A stretch of 64,000 nt of DNA from Imperialibacter roseus (GTDB lineage: Bacteria; Bacteroidota; Bacteroidia; Cytophagales; Cyclobacteriaceae), in assembly GCF_032999765.1 (NCBI RefSeq), contig NZ_CP136051.1:3448417-3512416 (forward strand). Direction: 5' to 3'. The position numbers and the translations under genes were made by a program. The stretch's first letter is position 1; every line of letters begins with the position of its first letter. Shown one piece after another: positions 17,193-25,343 of the stretch. Under the pieces are notes generated by a model that ran no database searches, was not told the DNA's origin, and worked only from the letters and a program-made list of their open reading frames with translations.

Positions 17193-18104
17193 TCACCTCA
17201 GCACATCTGTCTCCAAGGCCTTTCTTTCATAATACCTGTTGATCCAAGGGTATACCAACACAGAAGACAAAATAACAAGTGTGCCGAGGTAAAATCCCGG
17301 TTTCATTTTCTCCTGTTCTCCAAAAATCAACAATGCCAGAATGATGCCGTAAATAGGTTCCAGATTAACGGCCAGGTTGACTGCAAATGCCGGAATTCTC
17401 TTCATCAGTTTCACCGACTCGGAATACGCATACACGGTGCAGGCGAGCGCCAAAATGATCAGCCAGAGTAAATCATATCCTTGTAGCCCAAGTTGAACGC
17501 CATCTGAAAAGAAAGCACCATAAATCGGAAAGAACAGTGCTATGCTCACTGTGGCTCCAATCATCTCGTAGAACGTGACGGTAAAGTGGTAGTGCCGCTG
17601 CGTAAACTGAGAGTTGATGACAGTGAAAACGGCGGCGAGAAACGCCGAGACTATAGCAACGAAAAGGCCCCAGGCATATTTGAACTCTACATTGAAAATA
17701 ATAACGATGCCCACTATCGCCATCAGCCCCAGCACAACTTCGAAGCCTTTCACTCGTTTTTTGGTCATGAGAGGTTCCAAAAGACTTGTCCATAACGAAA
17801 TGGTGGCAATTCCAGCCAGGCAAACAGAGATATTGGAAAGCCGGGCGGCAGCAAAGAAAAGTATCCAGTGTACCCCAATGATAACGCCCGTCGCCAGTGT
17901 TTTAACTATGTCCAGTGTGCCGATAGCGAAGCTCTTTTTTCCAACCAACAGCATGACGCCCAGTGCGATGGCGGAAATGAATGTGCGGTAAAAAACCAGC
18001 TCTACCGACGGCATGCTGACAAGCATACCCAGTATGGCGGTAAAGCCCCATAAGAAAACGATGAAATGAAGCTGCAAATAGTCTTTGGTGTACTGGCTCG
18101 TCAT
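17193..18104 (-). CDS. EamA/DMT family membrane transporter
   Basis: The 303-aa protein is almost entirely hydrophobic with about ten helices in two homologous halves; the EamA repeat AVNLAVNLEPIYGIILALLI lies in the second. Family members export or import small metabolites such as amino acids or nucleotide-like compounds; the substrate cannot be read here. Its ATG overlaps the stop of the LptF/G-like gene by 4 nt, so it is the last gene of a tgt - lptF/G - EamA operon. Confidence 0.88.
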   Translation of the reverse strand: MTSQYTKDYLQLHFIVFLWGFTAILGMLVSMPSVELVFYRTFISAIALGVMLLVGKKSFAIGTLDIVKTLATGVIIGVHWILFFAAARLSNISVCLAGIATISLWTSLLEPLMTKKRVKGFEVVLGLMAIVGIVIIFNVEFKYAWGLFVAIVSAFLAAVFTVINSQFTQRHYHFTVTFYEMIGATVSIALFFPIYGAFFSDGVQLGLQGYDLLWLIILALACTVYAYSESVKLMKRIPAFAVNLAVNLEPIYGIILALLIFGEQEKMKPGFYLGTLVILSSVLVYPWINRYYERKALETDVLR

Positions 18105-19174
18105 CGGGGAAGTGTGAAATACATGAGCCCGCCTATAGTACCAAACACGATATTAGGCAGCCACACTGCCAGAATAGGATTCATCGATCCAGCCTCGGCC
18201 ACTGCCCGTGAAAAAGTATAAAAAATGATGTAAAGAAAGGCCAGCGCAAAGCCCAAAGCGATGAGATAGCCTGTGCCTCCTCTCGACTTGCGTGCCGAAA
18301 CAATCACTCCTATAAAAGTGAGGATGATGACAGCGAACGGCTGCATATAGCGAATGTACTTCTCAATCTTATAAATCACTACGTCTTCGGCTCCCCTGGC
18401 TGTTTGTAGCTGAATGTGCTCCTCCAACTCATTCATGTTCATCGTTTCCTGGCGGCCGTAGTTGTTGGCAAAGTCAGCCGGCGACAGACTTAAAGTCGTG
18501 TCAAGTTGGGTACCAGCGGTTATTTTCTCCTCAAAACCATCAATCTCCCGAAGCTGCCAGTTGATTACCTTCCACTTGTGAGTAGTAGAATCCCAATCCA
18601 TTCGGTTGGCCACCAGTTTGGCCTTCATCTGATCCCCCTCTATCTTCTCAAGCGTTACTTTGTAGGCCACGTCCGAGCTGTTATTATAGCTCTGCAGGTA
18701 CAAGTAGGTGTCATCTCCCACCTTCATATGAATATCCCTTTCAACAAAATAAAAGGCCTTTTTCACATAGGCCACCTCGAATCCAATCCTGAATTTATTG
18801 GCATTGGGAATAATGTAGCCGTTGAAAAAGAAAGTGAGTATGGCAACAAGAACAGCGCCTATGGCATAGGGCACAAGCATGCGTTTGAAGCTTATGCCGC
18901 TGGCCAGAATAGCAATTATCTCTGTTCGGGCGGCCATATTGGCGGTAATGAATACCGTGGCTATGAAGACAGTGATGGGGGTGATTAAGCTGGCGAAAAA
19001 AGGAAAAACAGTGAGGTAGTATTTGAAAATAATGAGCGCATCCAGCCCATTCTTAATGAACTTGTCATTCTTTTCAGTGAAGTCGATTACGCAGATGACA
19101 GACACAAGCATTACCATCACAAAGAAGAATGTGACCAGGAATTTCTTGAGAATGTATTTGTCGATCAGCTTCAT
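18101..19174 (-). CDS. LptF/LptG family LPS export permease
   Basis: The 357-aa protein begins MKLIDKYILKKFLVTFFFVM, typical of the YjgP/YjgQ family. It has three helices near the N-terminus, a long periplasmic beta-rich middle (about residues 120-265) and three C-terminal helices (FAVIILTFIGVIVSARKSRG onward). LptF and LptG form the inner-membrane channel that, with LptB, pulls lipopolysaccharide towards LptA. Only 4 nt separate it from tgt upstream, so it is co-transcribed. I cannot decide between F and G. Confidence 0.88.
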   Translation of the reverse strand: MKLIDKYILKKFLVTFFFVMVMLVSVICVIDFTEKNDKFIKNGLDALIIFKYYLTVFPFFASLITPITVFIATVFITANMAARTEIIAILASGISFKRMLVPYAIGAVLVAILTFFFNGYIIPNANKFRIGFEVAYVKKAFYFVERDIHMKVGDDTYLYLQSYNNSSDVAYKVTLEKIEGDQMKAKLVANRMDWDSTTHKWKVINWQLREIDGFEEKITAGTQLDTTLSLSPADFANNYGRQETMNMNELEEHIQLQTARGAEDVVIYKIEKYIRYMQPFAVIILTFIGVIVSARKSRGGTGYLIALGFALAFLYIIFYTFSRAVAEAGSMNPILAVWLPNIVFGTIGGLMYFTLPR

Positions 19175-19178
19175 TTCA

Positions 19179-20309
19179 CTACAAGCGGTGGCTTACTTTC
19201 TTCACCATAATATCTTTCCAGCTGGCAAAAGTGCCGTCGATGATTTTTTCCCTTGCCGCATTAACCAGCCAAAGATAAAAAGTAAGATTGTGAACCGTAG
19301 CTATTTGTGCTCCCAACATTTCCTTGCTCATGATAAGGTGGCGCAGGTAAGCCCGGGAATAGAAGGTGCTGGCATATCCACCAACTGTTGCATCAATGGG
19401 CGAAAAATCATCCTTCCATTTCTCATTCTTAATATTGATAATCCCCTCAGAAGTAAACAGCATGCCATTTCTGGCGTTTCTTGTCGGCATCACACAGTCG
19501 AACATATCAACTCCCAAAGCGATGCACTCCAGAATGTTGGCTGGTGTGCCCACTCCCATCAGATAACGGGGTTTGTCGGCAGGTAGTATATTGCAAACAA
19601 GGTCTGTCATTTCGTACATAAACTCAGCGGGCTCCCCCACCGACAGACCACCAATGGCATTGCCATCCATGCCTCTGGAAGCTATGTACTCCGCTGAAAT
19701 CGTACGGAGCTCCTTGTCCACGCTGCCCTGCACAATAGGAAATAAAGCCTGCTCGTGACCGTAAAGCGGCTCCGTTGTTTTCAGGTGGCTGATGCACCTG
19801 TCCAGCCAGCGGTGGGTCATCTCCATCGATTTTTTCGCATAGTCCAACTCGCAGGGAAACGGAGGGCACTCGTCAAAAGCCATGATAATGTCAGCGCCAA
19901 TGGTGCGCTGAATGTCCATGACATTTTCAGGCGTAAAAAGGTGATTGGAGCCGTCGATGTGCGATTTAAACTTAACGCCCTCTTCTGTGATTTTGCGTTG
20001 ATCGGCCAGTGAATAAACCTGATACCCGCCGCTATCGGTAAGGATTGGCCCTGTCCAGCCATTGAAGCCATGGAGCCCACCGGCAGGTTTTAAAATATCC
20101 AAACCTGGCCTGAGATAAAGATGATAGGTATTGCCAAGGATGATTTGAGCTTTGATGTCCTCCTTCAACTCCCGCTGGTGCACGCCCTTTACGGAGCCTG
20201 CTGTGCCCACCGGCATGAAGATGGGGGTCTGAATCTCACCGTGCCCTGTGCTTAGCTGCCCGGCCCTTGCTTTCGATCCTTTGTCTGTGGCTTGAAGTTT
20301 AAATTGCAT
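19179..20309 (-). CDS. tgt: tRNA-guanine(34) transglycosylase
   Basis: The 376-aa protein matches TGT throughout: LTDSGGYQVYSL (general acid Asp, about 92), the nucleophile region DMFDCVMPTRNARNG (about 262-276), and GGLSVGEP. It swaps guanine 34 of GUN-anticodon tRNAs for preQ1 in queuosine synthesis. The zinc-ligand pattern C-x-C-x2-C expected near residue 305 is absent (FSPIDATVGGYASTFYS), although the later His of TVHN is present. Otherwise it is full length. It leads the lptF/G - EamA operon. Confidence 0.95.
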   Translation of the reverse strand: MQFKLQATDKGSKARAGQLSTGHGEIQTPIFMPVGTAGSVKGVHQRELKEDIKAQIILGNTYHLYLRPGLDILKPAGGLHGFNGWTGPILTDSGGYQVYSLADQRKITEEGVKFKSHIDGSNHLFTPENVMDIQRTIGADIIMAFDECPPFPCELDYAKKSMEMTHRWLDRCISHLKTTEPLYGHEQALFPIVQGSVDKELRTISAEYIASRGMDGNAIGGLSVGEPAEFMYEMTDLVCNILPADKPRYLMGVGTPANILECIALGVDMFDCVMPTRNARNGMLFTSEGIINIKNEKWKDDFSPIDATVGGYASTFYSRAYLRHLIMSKEMLGAQIATVHNLTFYLWLVNAAREKIIDGTFASWKDIMVKKVSHRL

Positions 20310-20328
20310 TCCTTTTTAAAAACAGGTG

Positions 20329-20336
20329 CAAAAATA
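20329..20336 (-). promoter_or_regulatory. Candidate tgt -7 element (TATTTTTG)
   Basis: On the minus strand TATTTTTG lies 19 nt ahead of the tgt ATG. A TTG is 13 nt upstream, as at fabI. Confidence 0.4.
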
Positions 20337-20412
20337 GCGTAATAATTGGCAATAGAGAGAGAATGCGATGCAAGTATCGTCGCTAATCCCAACTCGCAAG
20401 CCTAAGACCCAT

Positions 20413-20490
20413 ATACCATCCCTACGGGATTCTGATTTGTCGCTAGTTTCCTTCCTATCGACCTTTATGTCGTCCCTAACGGGACTTTGG
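20413..20490. repeat. REP-like repeat, copy A
   Basis: This begins CATCCCTACGGGATTCTGAT, containing the palindrome TCCCTACGGGA, and ends near CGTCCCTAACGGGAC. It is a direct repeat, with about 80% identity by eye, of 21197-21269 on the other side of the transposase remnant. Confidence 0.8.
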
Positions 20491-20598
20491 ATACTGTGAA
20501 AATATGATCGGGAATCAAATAGTTTTCGGAACTCCACAAGGATGCTTCATGCCTAATCTGAGCATTAGAGTCAGACTTACACCCAATTTATAATAAAC

Positions 20599-20666
20599 CT
20601 AGTCCCATCGGGACGCTACATCGGTAGTCCCATCGGGACGGCATATTGGTCGCCCAAGGGGCGAAA
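20599..20666. repeat. Cluster of short perfect palindromes
   Basis: GTCCCATCGGGAC occurs twice, about 24 nt apart, and is followed by TCGCCCAAGGGGCGA. Each can form a tight 5-7 bp hairpin. They precede the left inverted repeat of the transposase remnant. Confidence 0.8.
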
Positions 20667-20677
20667 AAAGGTCCATC

Positions 20678-20699
20678 GAATCCCGTAGGGATGGCATAT
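20678..20699. repeat. Left 22-bp inverted repeat framing the transposase remnant
   Basis: This 22-nt sequence, containing TCCCGTAGGGA, is the exact reverse complement of 21197-21218. The pair encloses the pseudogene at 20716-21175 with little spare sequence on either side. Confidence 0.85.
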
Positions 20700-20715
20700 T
20701 TATTATATTTAAATC

Positions 20716-21175
20716 ATGCCAAACACCTACACACAAATCCATCTTCAAATTTTTTTTCGGTAAAATACAGACAGGGATTAATTGAAAAGGCATGGAAGGA
20801 TGACTTGTATAAATACGTAACGGGCGCATTCAATCTTATGATCATAAAATGCTTGCTATTAACGGTGTGGAAGATCATATCCACATTTTGATAGGCATGA
20901 GACCTACCCAATCTCTTTCTGACCTTTTGCAAGACACAAAATCAGGCTCTTACAAATGGATCAATGATAACAAGCTGACCAAGCGGAAATTTGCCTGGCA
21001 AGAAGGATATGGAGCCTTCTCATACAGCAAGTCCCATGTTCCTAATGTTATAAGGTATATCCATAATCAAGAAGAGCACCATCGAAAAAAGAGCTTTCTG
21101 GAAGAATATGAGGAATTTCTCAAGAAGTTCGAAGTGGATTATGACCGGCGCTACATTTTCAAAGAGCCAGAATAG
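20716..21175 (+). pseudogene. IS200/IS605-type (RAYT-like) transposase remnant with two frameshifts
   Basis: The pieces MPNTYTQIHLQIFF, FSVKYRQGLIEKAWKDDLYK and MLAINGVEDHIHILIGM join into one Y1 transposase if two 1-nt deletions are repaired. One is in the eight-T run at 20750-20757, the other near 20823-20838. The HUH metal motif (DHIHILIGM) and the Tyr region (VPNVIRYIHNQEEHH) are intact in the last frame. Such proteins nick single-stranded DNA at palindromes. The coding length of about 150 aa is normal for the family. The tight palindromic framing suggests the REP-associated subgroup. Inactive unless the shifts are errors. Confidence 0.85.
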
Positions 21176-21196
21176 TCTCTGGCAGAGAGAAGAACT

Positions 21197-21269
21197 ATAT
21201 GCCATCCCTACGGGATTCTAATTTGTCGCTGGTTTGCTCCCAATCAACCTGTATATCGTCCCGATGGAA
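21197..21269. repeat. Right inverted repeat and REP-like repeat, copy B
   Basis: The first 22 nt are the exact reverse complement of 20678-20699. The whole segment, through GTCCCGATGGAAC, is a direct repeat of 20413-20490. Confidence 0.85.
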
Positions 21270-21349
21270 CTAGTCTGCCGAGAACCAGTCAGTCAAATCC
21301 CATCGACAATACATATTGGTAACCTAGGCTCGACACACTATCTTCGCCA

Positions 21350-22093
21350 ATGCAAAGCACCTACGACAGCATGACCATCCAAACCTACGCCACCTACGAA
21401 GAGCTCTCCCGCAAGACAGCTGATCTGATCATTGAAAGCGTAAAAGATAAACCCAATCCACTCGTCTGCCTGGCTTCCGGACATACACCTATTGGGGTAT
21501 TCAAATGCCTTGTGGAAGATGTGAAGGCTGGCAAACTGGATATCTCGAACTGGACGTTTGTTGGCCTCGACGAGTGGAACGGCATGAACGGCACCACCAA
21601 AGGCTCTTGCCGGCAAATGATGGATGAAGACCTGTTCGAACCACTAAGCATTCCTGAAAAACAGATCGTCTTTTTTGATGGCACCCAACCCAACGTGCAG
21701 GCGCAATGTGATGAGGTGAATGAGCTGATTCACCAACACGGAGGCTTGGATGTGATGCTGGTTGGAATAGGCCTCAATGGCCACATTGGCATGAATGAGC
21801 CGGGCACGGCCTTCGACACTTTTGCCCACATTAGCCAACTGGCAGAAGAAACCATCACGGTGGGACAAAAATACTTCCCGGGAGAAACGAAACTCTCCAC
21901 CGGCATCACCATGGGATTGAAGCATTTTCAGGAAGCCAGGCTGCCCATCATTATGGCCAATGGAGAAAAGAAAGCGGACATTATAGCTAAAGTAGCCGCC
22001 TCACAACCAATCGAGAGTCTGCCCGCCAGCATTGTGCATATGACTCCGCAGGCATATATAATGGTGGATAGAGCAGCTGGTAGCTTACTATAG
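21350..22093 (+). CDS. Glucosamine-6-phosphate deaminase family protein (NagB-like)
   Basis: The 247-aa protein has the NagB sugar-isomerase fold: LASGHTPIGVF (phosphate loop, about 41-51), FVGLDEWNGM (catalytic Asp, about 70-79), and VGIGLNGHIGMNEPG (about 136-150, with the ring-opening His). NagB converts glucosamine-6-phosphate to fructose-6-phosphate and ammonia. The start could be ATG 21350 or ATG 21371 (MTIQTYATYEEL); the second fits the family's N-terminus slightly better. It stands alone between a mobile-element region and a toxin-antitoxin pair. Confidence 0.85.
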   Translation: MQSTYDSMTIQTYATYEELSRKTADLIIESVKDKPNPLVCLASGHTPIGVFKCLVEDVKAGKLDISNWTFVGLDEWNGMNGTTKGSCRQMMDEDLFEPLSIPEKQIVFFDGTQPNVQAQCDEVNELIHQHGGLDVMLVGIGLNGHIGMNEPGTAFDTFAHISQLAEETITVGQKYFPGETKLSTGITMGLKHFQEARLPIIMANGEKKADIIAKVAASQPIESLPASIVHMTPQAYIMVDRAAGSLL

Positions 22094-22102
22094 AAAAGGA
22101 AC

Positions 22103-22424
22103 CTAAGCTAGCTCAAACAAGTTGATTAAGCTCTTTTTTAAACCGTCTTGTTCAGTTTGATTGAGCCTCCCCAACCGTCCGATCACCAAGGCTTTATCAA
22201 TCGTCGTTATCTTTCTCAACCGAACCAACGAAGCCTTCTTGAGTCCATTCTCTAAAGTTGGGGACAACTCCACGTCAAATTCTTCTTTCCATCTCAACTG
22301 AGTCGTGATAAATGACACAGTTATATCTGAATCAGATTCCAAAAGGACTAATGCTGGACGAGTCTTCGCACCCGATAAATCTGTGAAAGGAAAGGGGGAT
22401 AAGAACGATATCGCCCCTGGTCAC
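22103..22424 (-). pseudogene. MazF/PemK-type toxin, frameshifted
   Basis: A GTG at 22424, overlapping the antitoxin stop as GTGA, opens VTRGDIVLIP, a perfect MazF N-terminus. The frame is then lost at a run of five G (22394-22398, C on the coding strand). Removing one base restores PFPFTDLSGAKTRPALVLL and joins the downstream frame LESDSDITVSFITTQLRWKE, giving about 106 aa, a normal length. So the toxin mRNA nuclease is broken by a +1 slip in a homopolymer, or the run is a sequencing error or phase-variable. Confidence 0.8.
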
Positions 22425-22651
22425 TGGTACTTTTCTTTTAAGTCATCGACTGAATAAAGCTCTTCTTCCTCCTCAAGAAACTTAAATGCTACCGAATCAC
22501 TGGCTAGTTTCTGTATTCCTTCAGTGATTACCGCTTCATCAATCCTGTTTAGTAAAAATTCTGCAAAGTCCGACACCTCTCTAAGCTTCTGGTCAGGTAG
22601 CTTATTAAGATTTTCCATGGTTCTTTTTATCAATACCTCTCGTGTCATCAC
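22421..22651 (-). CDS. DUF2281-type antitoxin of a MazF/PemK pair
   Basis: The 76-aa acidic protein has a helix LNKLPDQKLREVSDFAEFLL typical of DUF2281 antitoxins and an acidic C-terminal arm (EEEEELYSVDDLKEKYQ) of the sort that wraps the toxin. It lies directly ahead of the frameshifted MazF-type toxin with a 4-nt overlap. The antitoxin itself is intact. Confidence 0.75.
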   Translation of the reverse strand: MMTREVLIKRTMENLNKLPDQKLREVSDFAEFLLNRIDEAVITEGIQKLASDSVAFKFLEEEEELYSVDDLKEKYQ

Positions 22652-22697
22652 AACTCAATTTAAGACTAAAATACTTAAAATCTTATTTGAATCCATC

Positions 22698-23384
22698 TCA
22701 CCCACCCAACCGCTCCATCAATTTATCTTTATAAGTCAGCCCTACCGGCAGCATCTCCTCTCCCACTTTCACCTGATTGCCTTCCAGATACTGAATCGCC
22801 TGTAGAGAAACGACGAAGGATTTATGTAGCCTGATGAATTTGCTTGGTGGCAGTCCATCTTCAATGTTTCTTAAGGTCTCATTGGTGATCAATACTTTGT
22901 CACGGGTGTATACCTTCACATAATCACCAATCGACTTAAAATAAAGAATATCTTCCAGCCCTATTTTGTGAAGCTTTTTATCAGCCTTGACTACAAAATA
23001 GTCCGCCTCCAGCTTTCTTCCTGAGGCCTGCAAATAACTCTCAACTTTGCTGACCGCCTTCAGAAAACGTTCGAAGGAGCACGGTTTCAGCAGATAATCG
23101 ACAGCCTCCACCTCAAATCCCTCTACAGCAAACTCAGGATAGGCAGTGATGAACACAATGGCTGGTGGCTTTGCTAACGACTTCACCAGGCTGATGCCCG
23201 ACAGCTTGGGCATGTTGATATCAAGAAAAATCAGATCAATGGGCTGACTCCTGATCATCTCAGCGGCCTCCAGCGCATTGCTGCACTTAGCCGCCAGTTC
23301 CAGCTGAGGCGCATCGTTCACATAGCCTTCAATTACCTCTTGCGACAGCGGTTCATCATCCACAATAAGGCACCTGAGTTTCAT
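22698..23384 (-). CDS. LytTR family response regulator
   Basis: The 228-aa protein has a receiver domain with acidic pocket (IVDDE), phospho-acceptor Asp in LIFLDINMPKLSG (about 54) and Lys in YLLKPCSFERFL, then a LytTR DNA-binding domain from about residue 130 (ILYFKSIGDYVKVYT, FIRLHKSFVVSL). It overlaps the histidine kinase stop by 4 nt, forming a LytS/LytR-like pair. Its targets probably include the neighbouring lipoprotein or the divergent gene at 25344, but no LytTR site was recognised. Confidence 0.92.
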   Translation of the reverse strand: MKLRCLIVDDEPLSQEVIEGYVNDAPQLELAAKCSNALEAAEMIRSQPIDLIFLDINMPKLSGISLVKSLAKPPAIVFITAYPEFAVEGFEVEAVDYLLKPCSFERFLKAVSKVESYLQASGRKLEADYFVVKADKKLHKIGLEDILYFKSIGDYVKVYTRDKVLITNETLRNIEDGLPPSKFIRLHKSFVVSLQAIQYLEGNQVKVGEEMLPVGLTYKDKLMERLGG

Positions 23385-24433
23385 CGTAGTTCTATTGTTA
23401 GGTTTACTTTGTACTCTTCTTTCCCTTCATTCAACTCCAGCGTATAACGGTCTTCATATATCAATTTCAGCCGCTTTTTTACATTTTCCAGCCCAATGCC
23501 TCCGTATTTTCTCTGCTCCACATCGTCAATGCTACCCATATTGTTCCGACAGGTGAAATTGACAAAATCGTCCCCGACTTCCATTTTTACATCAACATAG
23601 GAATCGCCTGTCTCACCTTTTACGCCATGCTTGAAACTGTTTTCAACAAATGGAATAAACAACAATGGCGCAATTTGCAGTTCTCTTGCCTCGCCAGCTA
23701 CTTCGAATGATATGCTGGCATGGTGATCGGATCGCAGCCGTTGCAGATTGATGTAATTTTCAATAAAAGCTATTTCCTTTTCAAGCGGCACCTTCTCATC
23801 TTTTGCCTCATAAATCATATATCGCAAAACCTCTGATAGTTTGAGTATAGAGGCTGGCGTTTTCTTGTCTCCCTTTAGCGACAGACCATACAGGTTATTC
23901 AGGCTGTTAAACAAAAAGTGCGGGTTCACCTGCGACTTAAGGGCTTCCAACTCAGCATTGAGCTTTTCTTGGCGGGTCTCTGCCAGTTTGGTCCTCGCCT
24001 CGGCCAGCTGAAACCATCCCTTCGAAAGCTTCAGCAAGGTGCTCGCCCCCATGTATACTGCGAAAAACTGAATGATGTCCACCAACTCGTAGTAGCTAAT
24101 GAAGTAATAGCCCGGCAGAAGAAAATCAACAAGGTAATCGAAAAACCAGATATTAAGCTGGCTAAACACCAGGGTGGAAAGACCGACTAAAGCGATGTAA
24201 AAAAAGTACCTACCCTTGTCCAATAGGTTCGGGATGAGTACCAGAAGGTTGAGATAGACGGGCATGATCAGGGTAAAATGAAACAATCCGTCATAGATGT
24301 AGTCGATGTTACGAATTTCACTGTCAGTCGAAAAGATCCTCAGCAGCACATAAAAAGAAAGTACCCAAAAGGCCAGGTGCTGCACCGGCCGATTGGATAG
24401 GATTCTTTTGAGGACTGTGTTGTTTTCAGCCAT
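23381..24433 (-). CDS. LytS-like sensor histidine kinase
   Basis: The 350-aa protein has four membrane helices in about the first 140 residues, then the His_kinase domain with the phospho-acceptor in QVNPHFLFNSLNNLYGL and a GHKL ATPase (FVENSFKHGV, GGIGLENVKKRL). There is no obvious extracellular sensor, so the helices themselves may sense membrane state. It is 5 nt after the lipoprotein gene and overlaps the response regulator. Confidence 0.92.
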   Translation of the reverse strand: MAENNTVLKRILSNRPVQHLAFWVLSFYVLLRIFSTDSEIRNIDYIYDGLFHFTLIMPVYLNLLVLIPNLLDKGRYFFYIALVGLSTLVFSQLNIWFFDYLVDFLLPGYYFISYYELVDIIQFFAVYMGASTLLKLSKGWFQLAEARTKLAETRQEKLNAELEALKSQVNPHFLFNSLNNLYGLSLKGDKKTPASILKLSEVLRYMIYEAKDEKVPLEKEIAFIENYINLQRLRSDHHASISFEVAGEARELQIAPLLFIPFVENSFKHGVKGETGDSYVDVKMEVGDDFVNFTCRNNMGSIDDVEQRKYGGIGLENVKKRLKLIYEDRYTLELNEGKEEYKVNLTIELR

Positions 24434-24438
24434 AAAGT

Positions 24439-25065
24439 TTAACGCTTTCGTACGAAAACATCAGGTTGAACATAAGCCTGAGGGTCGCTTTGGTATTTAA
24501 GCAGAAACTTCTGAAGTTCCTGAGTGGAGGCAGTAAGCACAATCTCAGCATCACCATACAACGTCAGCTTTTCGTGAGAGATCCGAATTTGGTTGTTCTT
24601 TATGAGGTCGCTCACCCACTCACCGTTGATTTGAGACAGGAAAAGCGAGTCCCCCTTCAGGTCAATTTTGGCAAATGTGTGCACCGGCAATAAATTCGCA
24701 ACCATAAACTCGTTGATCAATTTCTCGTTGTATTTCTCCCAGGGAAAAATATCTACAAAACGATGCTTGCCAAGCCTGACAAGGTGAAATTCAAATGCAT
24801 ACAAGCTATCTTTCTCATCTTTATAACTGGCCAGGTACATCTTGTTGCGTCTCACAGCCTCCTTTTGAGACCCGGAATCCAGGGCTTGCGACCGAACGGC
24901 ACTCTCCAGGCTCCACAACCTGCCATCGTCGTCCAGCCAATCGCCTTCCAAATCGTCATCATATACCAATACTTCTTCGCTGTAGAGAGGATGCAAAGAC
25001 TGAACTGAGCAGGCGGAAGCAGCTAATAAAATAATAAATGATCCAATAATCGATTTAGCTTTCAT
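24439..25065 (-). CDS. Predicted lipoprotein, first gene of the LytS/LytR operon
   Basis: The 208-aa protein has a lipoprotein signal peptide with lipobox AASAC (Cys about residue 19). I do not recognise a family. It has an acidic early region (VYDDDLEGDWLDDDGRLW) and mixed alpha/beta character after that. Its place 5 nt ahead of the sensor kinase suggests a signal-input or accessory role, but that is inference from position only. Confidence 0.7.
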   Translation of the reverse strand: MKAKSIIGSFIILLAASACSVQSLHPLYSEEVLVYDDDLEGDWLDDDGRLWSLESAVRSQALDSGSQKEAVRRNKMYLASYKDEKDSLYAFEFHLVRLGKHRFVDIFPWEKYNEKLINEFMVANLLPVHTFAKIDLKGDSLFLSQINGEWVSDLIKNNQIRISHEKLTLYGDAEIVLTASTQELQKFLLKYQSDPQAYVQPDVFVRKR

Positions 25066-25296
25066 CTTCTTGTGTTTTGTGATTAATTCTTTGCACGAAG
25101 AAATAGTCCATCTATCGAACGCTCAAAAAACTTCGATGTACTCCAAAAAACTCGGGGTAAAGTGAGAAATAGTGCCGGTCTTTTCTAATTGAAAAATATG
25201 CAATGCCTTCATTTTTTCGATTGGAATTGCTCTTCGCACTATCTCCATCGATTTAAAAATAGCATTAACTTATTGATTATAAGATAATTACAATAT

Positions 25297-25311
25297 TGGC
25301 ACGCATTTTGG
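25297..25311 (+). promoter_or_regulatory. Sigma-54-like promoter site
   Basis: TGGCACGCATTTTGG matches the -24/-12 consensus TGGCACG-N4-TTGC except for the last C, which is G. It lies 32 nt before the ATG of the His/Asn-rich gene. The mismatch is at a highly conserved base, so this is a candidate only. Confidence 0.4.
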
Positions 25312-25343
25312 CTATATCAGGGTAGAACCAAACAATTACGGTC

